Assembly (NCBI GenBank): GCA_029747585.1
Contig: JAPEVF010000557.1
Location: 1-30,426 of the forward strand
Origin: Pleurotus djamor
Taxonomy: Eukaryota > Basidiomycota > Agaricomycetes > Agaricales > Pleurotaceae
Length of the DNA: 30,426 nucleotides
Direction: 5' to 3'
The notes below the pieces were generated by a model. That model was not told the origin of the DNA. It ran no database searches and saw only the letters and a list, made by a program, of their open reading frames with translations. Shown piece by piece: positions 9,324 to 19,667 of this stretch (position 1 is the first letter of the stretch; every line of letters starts with the position of its first letter). Both the position numbers and the translations under genes were made by a program.

Positions 9324-10032
9324 CGCTGGATTGGGGGGTCGCCTGATGCAGTTACGGCATGCGTAAAGACTGACCCAGCTACTGAGTAAAAACTGGGCGG
9401 AGAGCCTAGTACTTCAATTATTGTTCCAGCACACTCAAAGAACGGTTCGAGCCAAGTTCAAAGCTGTAGCTACCTTGAAAAGACAGACTACGAACGGGGA
9501 CGTAAGCTCGAGATGCCGCCATGGGATTACGCGCTCGTGCATCAAGGTCCACGAGCATCGTCTCGATCTACCCCAGATGTCCTTTCGGAGGTTTGGGGTA
9601 CATGAGACACAGACCGCAAAAGGTCCAGGGCCATATGATGCTGGAATAGAAGGCTATCATGGAATTTTTCATGAATTTTGATGTCGTGGTACACTGGTAA
9701 CAGAATGAGATGGCTCACCTAAGCTTATGGCGCAGATATGAAGACACTCTCATCATACTCCGGTGCATTGCACCGAGCTTGATATCGTTTGCCTTCCCCT
9801 TTCCTTTCTCCGCTGCGGGAGTACGAGCAGAGACAGAGGGAATGAATTCTGTCCTCGTTTACCGAGAGGTGGTGTTGAAAGAAGATATGAATATTTCACA
9901 ATGAGGGTCATGACCGTTGGAGGTTTAGCCTGGGGAGCGAGCTAAATCATCTCTAATCGTACGATCATGTAGTCCGAAACGCAAGTGCGACTCTGTCAAG
10001 CCCGAGTGGCGTAGAAAGAAGACATGGGCATC
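9324..10032. other. Intergenic, no gene seen
   Basis: Short plus-strand open frames (9421-9681, 9710-9904) show no domains, repeats or splice-supported extensions. No tRNA-like box pair was found. Confidence 0.4.
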
Positions 10033-10548
10033 TCAGAAGGAGGGTCTGAACCGTTGGAGTTGTATCTGGAAGAACGCATTCTTCAGGCAACGAGTGCAAC
10101 AGGGCTCCATATATTCAGCTGCTTCCCGGCGCACATTGGAGGCATCGTGCACCAGAGATCCTGTCCCCGAATCGTCGTCCTCGGGTGCCCATGAATACAA
10201 CGCGGAGTCAGCGGTGGCGCGATGTTGAGATCGGAGAGGCGGTGCTGGTTTATGGTTTGGTAGTCGATTGTTGATCAACAAACCCAAAACAAATCGCCAC
10301 AAACAACACTCTGTCGCGAAAGCATAAAGCAGGAGTGCCCGTCTGCCATTTCTCTCCATGGCACAAAACATGGTCGACCGGGTGTAACCCACTATCAACC
10401 TTGCCTTTGCCTTTGTGGATCTGGAAGGATTTGGCATCGTCCAACCCCGTCTGTACTCTGGGAGGACGCGAACCTGCATGGCCTCCATGTAGTTGATCGC
10501 GGCCATCAGATCACTGCTCGTCAGTAGATCTTTGCCTTGGTTGACCAT
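10033..10548 (-). CDS. Uncertain hypothetical protein, 171 aa
   Basis: This single open frame begins with ATG at 10548. Its N-terminal half contains AINYMEAMQVRVLPEYRRGW and a hydrophobic patch (LLLYAFATECCLWRFVLGLL); the C-terminal third is polar and cysteine-containing. I recognise no family. Splice sites inside or upstream are possible (an acceptor-like TTTCAG lies just before the ATG on this strand), so it may be one exon of something larger or a chance frame. It is listed only because it is long and ATG-started in an otherwise empty stretch. Confidence 0.22.
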   Translation of the reverse strand: MVNQGKDLLTSSDLMAAINYMEAMQVRVLPEYRRGWTMPNPSRSTKAKARLIVGYTRSTMFCAMERNGRRALLLYAFATECCLWRFVLGLLINNRLPNHKPAPPLRSQHRATADSALYSWAPEDDDSGTGSLVHDASNVRREAAEYMEPCCTRCLKNAFFQIQLQRFRPSF

Positions 10549-11640
10549 TGGTCTTCCGGGCAGCAGGGAAGGGACGACTGTGCCTATAAATCTGAAAGGG
10601 TCAACTTGGTGGAGGAGGGGGAGGTAGGCATACGGGGAGCTGGAGGCCTTGGATGTTGGGAACGGCGGGGTCTGGGTCGCAAGTTGTCGGGCGCACCTTT
10701 GACGCTTGGGGGAGTCGTGGGCTAGTACAAGAACCAGTCAGCTGAGATTCACTAGCCCCGCCGTTTCTTTTGCCGAACATACCTTTTTTCCTGTCTGAAT
10801 TACTAGTACTAGCGATCGCCGATGGCGCTTATGTACCTTGCTTGCGCGGCCTTGTACTATCGAGCTTGGTGTTGATTTTTGAAATTTTAAGATGTGCACC
10901 TCGCCGCCCAACCTACGGTTGGTCGGGCTCGGTGCTTGGTTGGCTGAGGCTGGCTTACGGATAAATGAGAAGGCAGCCAAACACCTCCTTCAACCATTGA
11001 TATTGATGTACTATATCTTACCTCTCTTAGGCCGTGACCAATCTATATATATCACACAAGTACCATACTCCCACTACCAGCTCCCAGGCAACTCTACTCT
11101 AGTGCCGTGACTACATTCCCCAGAAGACTTGGAGAAGGTTTGAAGCCTGTGGGGTGAAGGGGTGGCAGAGGAGTACCCCGCTGTCACTTGGTTTCTAACC
11201 ACTGCTACTAGCTGCTACGGACAGCAGTACAGCTTGCGTCTCTCCAAGTAGGGCCTGAAGCTGAAGCGACGGTAGAACTTGATGAGATATGTACGGGTTT
11301 TGGTAGTATTGACACTCCTAACTCCTGACTCCTGATCGAGTCGACTGGCAAAAGCCGGTGTTGGTTCCCACACGTCCTAAATATGGGTTTTTAGGGTATG
11401 GGGGGACCTTGCAAGCAAGGTAACAGTCGATACTTGGTCGATACTCAGCTTGGCAAATTGAACATTGAATTAGTTCCAGTGAACGGATGATTGACGTTCT
11501 TGAGACAGTTTGAACGTCAGAGTTACGAGTACGGTTGTAAAGTCTCTCTTCCCGGGTGAGCAGTCACGGTAAGCAAGTACGAGTCTGGAAAGAGCATTCC
11601 ATTTTCCGAGCTTCTGCAAATTGTACCTTAGAGTATCTGG
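10549..11640. other. Intergenic, no gene seen
   Basis: Only short frames are present, and composition alternates between GC-rich and AT-rich. Small local duplications such as ACTCCTAACTCCTGACTCCTGA (near 11315) look like simple-sequence slippage. No gene is supported. Confidence 0.45.
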
Positions 11641-11781
11641 ATTCTGTATGCAATCACGAAAGTTGAATGGTCGTTACTAGAGCCTTATTGCATGAATTTC
11701 CAACGATGTCGATTTGATGTCGATGAACTTGGAAGGAGAACCGCAAATTGCCGCCCATCTCTTGCTTTCATCTCCTCCCCA
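11641..11781 (+). promoter_or_regulatory. 5' region of IND1, shared with both pseudogenes
   Basis: The sequence from TTCTGTATGCAATCACG to the ATG is recognisable upstream of both pseudogenes, including AAAGTTGAATGGTCGTTACT and CTTGGAAGGAGAACCGCAAATTGCC. Its presence in all three copies shows that the duplications included the promoter-proximal region. Repeat R is absent here. Confidence 0.5.
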
Positions 11782-13067
11782 ATGTCCATGCTGAGACGAA
11801 TATCAACGTCGGCCTCCCGTCTTCACGAAAACCCATTGGTGAGTATCAAAGCTACCAGCGAATGCGGGGGCAACTAAGACTTACCCAGGGTTTGCCCAGA
11901 AAAGGCGCAGCGGTCGCACCTCAAATTCCGCGTCGCACTCCCATCGTCAAACGCAGTATTCCCAATGTTAAACGCGTCGTCGCCGTAGCAAGTGGTAAAG
12001 GAGGTGTAGGGAAGAGTACGGTCGCTGGTGAGCTCAGGTCCACGTCCTTTTTCGCGCGATTTGTACTGAAATTTGGGAAATACAGTGAACCTCGCGTTCC
12101 ACCTTGCTCTTCTCCGAAATGCTTACCCCGACACATCCCGACGCCTTCGTGTTGGTATTCTCGACTTGGATGTATTTGGGCCGTCTATACCGACTCTTAT
12201 GGGTCTTCGGAACGCACCTGAACCCGAACTAACACAAAGTAAGCACGCTCTACCTCTTCCTCAACGGGCCCATTGTTCCCAACCTGATTGAAGGTCCATA
12301 GACGGTGCTATCTTACCACTAACGAACCACGGCTTACAATGTATGTCCATGGGCTTCCTGCTACCCAAGCCATCGACTCCGACAGCGGACGACGACATGG
12401 AAAGCACCCCCATTGTCTGGCGAGGTCTGATGGTACAGAAGGCCGTCCAACAACTTCTTTTCGATGTTGACTGGAGTGGTGGGGCTGGTGATTTAGATGT
12501 TTTGGTGGTGGATATGCCTCCGGGTACAGGTGATGTCCCACTCACACTGGGGCAATTGGTCAATGTTGATGGTAAGTTCATGCAACACCCATGCCCATGC
12601 TCCTACCCATCCAATTCACATGACAAATTATAGGTACTGTCATTGTATCCACACCGCAGGATGTCGCATTGGCAGACGTTCGTCGGGGTATCTCCATGTT
12701 CAGAAAAGTCAACCTTCCCGTGAGTTCGCCTTCGTTCCCTTCCTCTTCATATTCGTTTCTTGTCACTTTCTGACCCAACCTCGTTCAACTTCAGATCATC
12801 GGTCTCGTCCTCAACCAATCGCTCTTCTTCTGCCCATCCTGCAGTACGCCTCATCGCCTCTTCGGGTCTCCAGACTCCTTTGAACGTACAGCGAAAAACA
12901 TGAACCTCAACATCCTCGGCGAGCTACCTCTGACGAGCGATGTGAGCCAATGCGGGGATGCTGGTCGGATATATGGTCTGGCCGATACTGCGAAGGATCT
13001 GGGTGGCAAGCAATGGACTGAGACTATGGACTCGTTAGCAAATCATGTATGGAACTACGTCAAGTAA
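11782..13067 (+). CDS. IND1: Mitochondrial Fe-S protein IND1/NUBPL (Mrp/NBP35-type P-loop NTPase)
   Basis: IND1/NUBPL is a mitochondrial Mrp/NBP35-type NTPase that helps place Fe-S clusters into respiratory complex I. Six exons (11782-11838, 11889-12027, 12086-12238, 12302-12571, 12634-12719, 12795-13067) join in phase to 325 aa. The N-terminus is Arg/Ser-rich ([14 protein letters not shown]), fitting a mitochondrial presequence. Then come the deviant Walker [10 protein letters not shown] (55-63), [13 protein letters not shown] (around 89-101), CMSMGFL (130-136), VWRGLMV (155-161), [10 protein letters not shown] (185-194), VSTPQDVAL (211-219) and the cluster-binding pair C248-P-S-C251. The MSMGFL and WRGLM motifs match NUBPL more than cytosolic NBP35/CFD1. 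Where human NUBPL has NMS before this cysteine pair, this protein has NQS. A second in-frame ATG (11788) would change only two residues. Confidence 0.93.
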
Positions 13068-13440
13068 CGGACGTGTATCAAAATTTTAGAGCTGCCCAAG
13101 TCGATAGAATACCAGCCGGCGGCGGCGGGATCTTTTGGGAGTCATCGAAATCACTAAGCCGTTACGGTTTGTACCTGCAATGCGACCAGGGTACATCATA
13201 GAGCTGAGAGTCACTGACGTAGCAACGAAGGCTAGTTGCCGTTGGGACGGATGGTGGTCTGTACGGCATTTCTGTAGGAAGGAAGGAAGGAAGGGGACTG
13301 GACATTACGGTCAGGGATAATATACATGCCAACAGTGCCAACAGTACGATGTAATAGGGTATCAGCAAGGACGGATAGGAAGTCGACGACTATGGGGACA
13401 GATTCATCGTCAACGCCGCCCACGGTACGATACACAGAGT
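13068..13440. other. Convergent intergenic region
   Basis: This lies between the stop of IND1 and the stop of the minus-strand His-rich gene. It contains a short GGAA/GAAG microsatellite near 13277-13294 and no gene. Confidence 0.5.
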
Positions 13441-14520
13441 CTATGAGAACGATCCGTGGATGAGTGCGTCCCAGCGGTTCTTCGACTGAAGTGCCTGGAT
13501 ATAAGTAACCTTGGCCTTGTCAGAGGCAACGATGGCATCGGCTGGGATAGCTGAAGCTTGAATCGGAGAGGGCGAGACGATAGAATTCTCCGCAACGACA
13601 GGTAAGTCATTGAATTCTGGGAGAGCAGGCGGCAACTGAGCATGCGGAGAAGGACACTGGCTTGCTGTCTTCGACAACGAGGATGAGTGAGTCGGGCTGT
13701 TCGACTGGGAGTCCGATGTTGCACTGTGTCCGTCCAATGAGGCATTGCGCTCGTGCTCATGCGCGCGATCATGGTCATGGGACGCCTCAGAGTTCTATTA
13801 ATACAAACGTCAGTTAACACACCAGCGAATCGAATCGAACGACGAAAACGCCACAAAGTAGAAGCAAAGAGAGTAACCAATGGGGAACCAGACAGCGAGG
13901 GAAATGAAACCCAAGGATAATATGCACATGCACGCACCTGTAAGCTGAGGGGAGAAGGCCCATGAGCGTGGGTGTGGGAATGGGAGTGTTGTAGCGGTGG
14001 GGGAAGGGGGAAAGGATGATTGGACAATGAGCTGGGGTTGCCATGGCTTTGACTTTGAAGAGGCGTAGGATGTGGGGGAGGTGGTATAGAAGGCGTCCCC
14101 GGCGTTGAGGTATGGGGGAATGAGTACGGATAGGCTGGACTAGCTGTCCCCGACGATGAGCGAGAAGAGGGGGTATGCGGGCGTTTCTAAGGATAGCGAT
14201 GGGCATGGTTGACCCAAGTCAGACTGCGTGAATCTACGAAGACCATGTTGAACGAACTACGTACCGGGTTCAAAATGCTTCCCAAAGCCAGACGCAACGC
14301 CTCTTTGTGGTGATAATGGGCGTTTGAGGGGGTAGAAATCCCTTCGTGATGGCGATGATGGTGCTCATGGGGGTGATGATGGTCGTGGATATGAGCGGGT
14401 CCACGAGGGAATTGGTCATTCGGAGGGCTCTGAACCTGAGTTGGTCCCTAACAAACAAAGGCATTCTATCATTACCAGAACCGTATACAGGGATAGTACG
14501 AGATCACGATAACTCACCAT
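13441..14520 (-). CDS. His/Pro/Ser-rich hypothetical protein
   Basis: Minus-strand coding exons 14520-14518, 14447-14265, 14186-13938 and 13794-13441 are all in phase 0 and give 262 aa. The first coding exon is only the ATG, followed directly by GTGAGT; the next exon continues GPTQVQSPPNDQF. The protein is mostly low complexity: a His-rich block near residues 20-40 (HIHDHHHPHEHHHRHH), Pro/Ser-rich segments and a second His-rich patch (HSHSHTHAH). The C-terminal 25 residues (KVTYIQALQSKNRWDALIHG then SFS) look ordered and are the best candidate for a conserved motif. I do not recognise a function. Histidine clusters could bind metal, but that is inference. The regular phase-0 introns make the model credible. 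Confidence 0.65.
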
Positions 14521-15375
14521 TTCTATTAGTACAGGTAAATATACAAAGATGCTCCCTATCGGTGCGAAACCGTTACTTCCTTGAATTTGCAACAATCGAG
14601 CAAACGAGCACACACCTTGGAGTGATAATATGTTACAGCAAAAGCCGGGCGAGCCAGGCTAGGGAGAGCGTCGAATAGAAAAAAACAAAATCGCAATCGC
14701 AAGAAATTGTGATGTTCGAGGAGTTAGTCAAAGGTTGGTTGCTGTGTTGGAACCAGTATTTAGGTCATCAGCGGTCCGGCGAAACAGGCAACCGCGATCA
14801 TGACAAATACCCCACAATTACCCCTTGTGGGGTACTACCTTGGCAAAGATAATCAGTTTCTCTAAATCGCTGGGTCAGACACCGCCGAGAAGACGTTGAC
14901 TCACAAGCACCAAATGACGAAAGCCCAAATACGACCAGAACCGATGTCGATGAGGGTTGATCGACATCAAGAGCCGGCCATTGGACGGCCAAAAAAAATT
15001 CGAGATAGGAGAAATCAATCTTAGGCACCAGCAAAACTGCTCGGGATCCGTATCCAAACAAGCTCGGCAGACTTGAGCATTCTGGGAAAGATGGAATCTG
15101 AAGGATCTCAGTCACCCTTGACTGCACAACGAGATGGAGATACCTGTCGCTATATGGGAAGGGACATCGCTGATATGAAACCCGATGGCAAGTATATATA
15201 ATGAGCAGCTAGAAGATACAACAGTCGAGGACAACAAAACTCTCTTCGCACCTAGCGGCAAAGAGGAAGGAGAAATAATTAGTACTAGACATAAGAATGA
15301 CAAAGTAACAAACACTTCAAGAATCCGCACAAAAGCACACAGGGGAGCGTACGTCCAGTATCAAGTACTATGCAA
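14521..15375. other. Intergenic region between two minus-strand genes
   Basis: This holds the 3' end of the H2A.Z transcript (right) and the promoter and leader of the His-rich gene (left). A 109-codon minus frame (14798-15127) has no domain and no splice support. Nothing else was seen. Confidence 0.5.
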
Positions 15376-15921
15376 CTATTGCTGTCCTTCGGGTTTCTTC
15401 CCTTGGACCTTTGGGTTGGCCGTCAAACTCTTGTGGATGAATGGCAGGACACCTCCGCCCGCGATGGTAGCGCGAACTAACGTATCCAATTCTTCGTCTC
15501 CACGAATGGCCAATTGAAGGTGGCGAGGGGTGATACGCTTCACCCGAAGATCCTTAGAAGCGTTTCCTGTAACGGTTCTCAGAACCTGAAACAGCATCGA
15601 CGAAATAGAAAAAAGTGACCCACCAGCAAGTTCGAGGACTTCTGCGGTCAAATATTCCAAGATAGCAGACGTATAAACAGCAGCTTTCGCGCCAATACGA
15701 ACATTATGTTGTGTTCTCTGTTTCAAATAACGATGGATACGCCCTACAGGAAACTAAGGGGTACGTCGTCAATCCTGTTCGAAAATGAGTCAATCATGAA
15801 AAAAACTGACTTGTAATCCAGCTTTCGCGCTCCTAGTCTGCGTATGTGGGGCACCGTCACCGTTGGCATTCTGCGACGATCCAGCCTTTGATTTTCCTCC
15901 TCCACCTTTATTGGGGGCCAT
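15376..15921 (-). CDS. HTZ1: Histone H2A.Z variant
   Basis: H2A.Z replaces H2A in nucleosomes flanking promoters and is deposited by the SWR1 complex. Minus-strand exons 15921-15811, 15753-15624 and 15566-15376 join in phase to 143 aa. A Gly/Lys/Ser-rich tail ([17 protein letters not shown]) precedes the histone fold with [63 protein letters not shown] and [16 protein letters not shown]. The [13 protein letters not shown] and [14 protein letters not shown] segments and the lack of an SQ(E/D) C-terminus fit H2A.Z and exclude canonical H2A or H2A.X. The C-terminus ends [11 protein letters not shown]. One copy is expected per genome. Confidence 0.95.
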
Positions 15922-16944
15922 GATTACACTTCAACGGTTTCTGAAGAACTGAGGTGAGGAAGTGGCAAGCGAGATATAGGGTCCGAATTTCGAGTTGAAG
16001 TCCTAGCAAGTCTCCTGGAGAGCAGAGCAGGCTGTACGTGACGTTTCGCACCAGGAATTCAGTGAAGTCGCTGGTGTTGAGTTTGGGAAAGTGCTTACGA
16101 GGAGGACGCGAAAGTGGCTGAGATGGTGCGCTCCTGATGGTCCAGGAAAGGGAGGTGTTGATGCTTGTTTGCGTGCATCGAACCAATCAACAATGTCGTC
16201 ACATGACACCGACGCCTCCTTCAAGTTGCGCGCCTCGATGATCGATCGCGTCCAAGTGTAATGAGGTACGTTGATTTTTCGCTGTGTATGGACTCAAATA
16301 ACAATGCAACAGGAACCGTATCCGCCTCAAACTCGAGTCTGACTCTGCAGAATGGACTCTGTAGAAATGGGTCTCGACGGAGCTCGCGCAGAGTATCGAG
16401 CAAATTGCGACTCGTAACCACTCCACTAAGGACGTAGGACAAGGTCTAGATGACGAATCGCTAGACCCCGTATAGGGGGCCATCGAGAAAGCAAAACCAG
16501 TTACTTTCCTCCATCCACACTACGGTGTAGATAAGGACGCGCGGGGCGACAAGGAAAATGGCCATGTGCTTCCCCTCGCTTTTTGAAATGATAATCGTGA
16601 GCAACTTAACCAAGCTTTCTGAGTTGATTAGAATTTGAACGCTTCCACTCGTAGGCGACAATGCGCTTGATTCTCTCTGGCGTGTTGGGCAGCTTCCTAC
16701 CTCTTCGCATCCTCCTCGCTCACTCCGGAGGTGCCCTGCCACAATTTTGATCTCGTATGGCGTCTTGCAGTCATCATGACCTTCTCATTGCGTCACGACC
16801 GAAATACGATGTTCTGTACTACTTTAGCAAACTTTACGACGACGCTGTCGCACACGGATCTGAAGAGTCGCATCTTGTCGAAGACGTAATAGGCCGTTTG
16901 AACAGATATGCAAGTGACGCCTTGAATCGGGAGAGCGCAACATG
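15922..16944. other. Upstream region of H2A.Z with unresolved coding-like fragments
   Basis: On the plus strand a short ATG frame at 16193 (MSSHDTDASFKLRAS), a possible exon near 16312 (NRIRLKLESDSAEWTL) and a frame at 16757-16957 (with YDVLYYFSKLYDDAV) look faintly protein-like. I could not join them into one model without stops, and I recognise no family. A small divergent plus-strand gene, possibly decayed, is conceivable and would end about where the tandem duplication begins. Confidence 0.3.
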
Positions 16945-17735
16945 GATCTTATACTGAGACATTATTCTCACAAATACAGGCTCGCAGACTACACTAGCTG
17001 GCTAAACGACCTAAATTCACAAAGGACAATGAAACCAGGCGAAAATGGCAGGGACACTAGATCTCAGACAAACAGACTCTAGTCCCTCTAGCGTTTCCCT
17101 ATGCGTCGAAGTGCGCCAATTTCTTCCAACCTAGGCCCTGCCATCCCGACACACAAGCCTCCAGGTCCCCGCAATCACCCTTCCCTCGCCAAGGTAGATC
17201 ATATCCAGGTCATCAGCGTCGTATTATTCCCTCCCCGCTGATAGNCGACTCTAGGTCAGCCCAACAAAGATGTACATTGCGACAATGCATATCTGACAGA
17301 CTGAGACACCCCTGGGACGAGGGTTCAGCCTTCACGGGATCCAACGGGTCAACAACACCTCTCCTTCCACGGTCTACAAAAGCTCAGGCTCAAGCCATCA
17401 CGGATCAAAACTGGTCGAACATGTGTGTACTCTGTGGATAAAGGATAGCCAATGCACCAACTGACTTTATACCTTTCAGAAGGAACCCCTTTCTTATGCC
17501 GTATTTGAAGTTCTCGCTTTTGTTGATTCCGATAAATCGACACAGCTCTTGCGCCTCACAGCACGTCCGAGTACATGGTCGATCACTGTGAATTGTGGCG
17601 GCTGAGTCGTCTTTCCCGCCGTCCGTCATGTGATGCACATTTCGTCTTGCCGGAAGGTCTTCATCCATTCGCTTCTTCCGTTCCTACTTCCTACAACCAC
17701 ACTTCCCAATCAAATACTATGCCTATACGACCCGA
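16945..17735 (+). repeat. Tandem duplication, unit A
   Basis: This segment matches 17736-18515 in the same orientation with a constant offset of about 791 bp in the left part. Shared blocks include GGCAGGGACACTAGAT, AAGGTAGATCATATCCAGGTCATC, AAAGATGTACATTGC and CATGTGATGCACATT. There are many substitutions and small indels, so the duplication is not recent. The unit ends with CGACCCGATTATGGC, the counterpart of the start-codon context of the gene at 18508. Confidence 0.8.
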
Positions 17736-18515
17736 TTATGGCATACTGAGAGATCCTTCTCACAGAAACGGGCTCGCAGGCTACACTCTGGCTAAACGAC
17801 TCCACTTTACAAACGACCATAAAACACGAAAAATGGACGAAAACGGCAGGGACACTAGATTTCCGACAAATTGACTCGAGTCCCTCGTACGTTTCCCTAT
17901 GCAGAAAGGTGCGCCAACGCCTTCCAACCTAGGCCCCGCCGTTCTGACACATAAGCCTCCAGATCCCCGCAACACCCCCTCCCTCGCCAAGGTAGATCAT
18001 ATCCAGGTCATCGGCGTCATACTATTCCCTCCCCACTGCCAGACGACTCTAGGTCAGCCTAGCAAAGATGTACATTGCCACAATGCATATCTGACAGGCT
18101 GACGCACCCCTGGGACGAGGGCTCAGCCTTCACAGGATCCAACGGGGCAACAGCACCTCTCCTTCCACGATCTACAACGGCTCAGGCTCAAGCCATCACG
18201 GATTAAAACCGGTCGAACATATGTGTACTCTGGGGGGAGGTATTGACGATGCACCAACTGACTTTATACATTTCAGAGGGAGCCCCTTTCTCATACCAAC
18301 TTCGAAGCTCCAGCTTCTGGTGATTACGACAAATCGACACTGCTCTTTGAATTTCGGTGGCTGAGTCGCCTGTCTCCGCCTTTCGTCATGTGATGCACAT
18401 TATCGACTCGGCTGTCTCGCCGGAAGTTCATCCATTGGGTTCTTCCGTTCCTCTTACGCACACACACTATTGTACCGTCTGAAATACTACGTCTTTGCGA
18501 CCCGCCCATGGCGAC
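17736..18515 (+). repeat. Tandem duplication, unit B (promoter of the 18508 gene)
   Basis: This second unit directly abuts unit A, begins with the ATACTGAGAGATCCTTCTCAC region and runs into CGACCCGCCCATGGCG, where the ATG of the downstream gene lies. It therefore supplies the promoter and leader of that gene. The homologous ATG in unit A (17738) is followed after two codons by a stop. Confidence 0.8.
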
Positions 18516-19541
18516 CCTCTCTTCTTGGCCTTCTGAGAACCCTACGGAATCTCTTACACCTCCCAATCAGCCATCATTAAGGACAACTACCCAGAATATC
18601 GCATTTACCATCGCGCAAAACGGTTCCTTCTTTTGGGAAACACGCTCTTACGGATGCATCGTCCTCTCAGACCTCCAGAACTCTACCAACGCCTTGACCG
18701 AGAACGCTCTTCGCCACGCAGAGCAAGTCTATGGTGCCGCTGTGTCTGAGACGATCGAACCCTTCGTTTATCGCCGTCTGCTCGATCCAGAGTCAGCCGA
18801 GGTGAGATCTGTTTCCCGCGTTTCGTTATCTATCCCCTCCCTCACCCGCAAAATTCAGACTATACGCAAGGCGCTCCTCACTCTCACCGTGAAAGCCGAC
18901 ATAGGACGGAGTATCGGGCGTGTCTTTGAGTTCTTCGTTTCGCCAGAAACTCGTCGGTCGCTTTCTAGCACATCGACACCGCCTACGACCACAACCTCTC
19001 AGACACTAGCGACCGCCTTCATGGCAAGCATCTATTTCTTCGATTTGCAGGATGCCAAAGCGACGTATCGGTGGTTGTCAGATATTCTCGCCCCTCTCAT
19101 AGCACAAGCTACATACATCCATAGGGCTGGGCAGCCACTAGTGAATCAAAAGCGCCAGTGAGTATTTGATTTTGCTGGAAGTCACTTTGATTTTGCTGAT
19201 GATGCGTACAACTAAGATGGCCGGTGGACTCGTACGCTACCTTACCTGTCGACCTCACCGAGCATATCGCGCAAGCTAGCCATCTACAAGTGAGCCTATC
19301 AGGTGGGCTCCCTGCTCCGTTTATGACCAGCGTCTCGGCCTCGCCTTCGCCTGCATCTGTCCTCCGTCCTTCTCAGGCACCGTGCAAGCTGAAGCGTCGT
19401 AAGATTGTGCACACCGATCCACTCGATTATCATACCTTTAGGCGCGATCAACGTATTTATGACGCAGCCAAGGCCAGCGTACTCAGAGGGACCAAACGTC
19501 GAGCCAATTGCGAGAATGTTGCCCCGGTTGCTGCAGAATAA
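18508..19541 (+). CDS. Hypothetical protein of unknown function, 324 aa
   Basis: Two exons (18508-19157, 19217-19541) join in phase (CA/A) across a GTGAGT...AAG intron. The N-terminal part (residues about 1-215) looks globular, with IAQNGSFFWETRSYGCIVLS, an Ala/Glu helix (ENALRHAEQVYGAAV), a helical stretch (LTVKADIGRSIGRVFEFFVS), a Ser/Thr-rich linker and FMASIYFFDLQDAKATYRWL. The C-terminal 100 residues are Ser/Pro/Ala-rich and basic (KLKRRKIVHTDPLDY, RGTKRRANCENV), suggesting nuclear localisation. I recognise no family. The gene is convergent with the RNase III-like pair, with only 126 bp between stops. Its upstream region is tandemly duplicated. Confidence 0.72.
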
Positions 19542-19667
19542 AGAATGTAAATCGTTTTTCCTACAGAATACAGCTTGGTCACCCTGTTGATACACAATAA
19601 GTACTTAGAAAATGTCAATGAATTCGTTGGAGACTAGTACATATGGACGGATCACTGTGATTTGTGA

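Noticed and set aside
9440..9460. tRNA B-box-like GGTTCGAGCC
   Set aside because: No matching A box, acceptor stem or cloverleaf could be formed around it.
13410..14027. 205-codon minus-strand frame overlapping the His-rich gene
   Set aside because: The spliced phase-0 model in another frame explains the region with correct intron borders; this frame reads through its intron.
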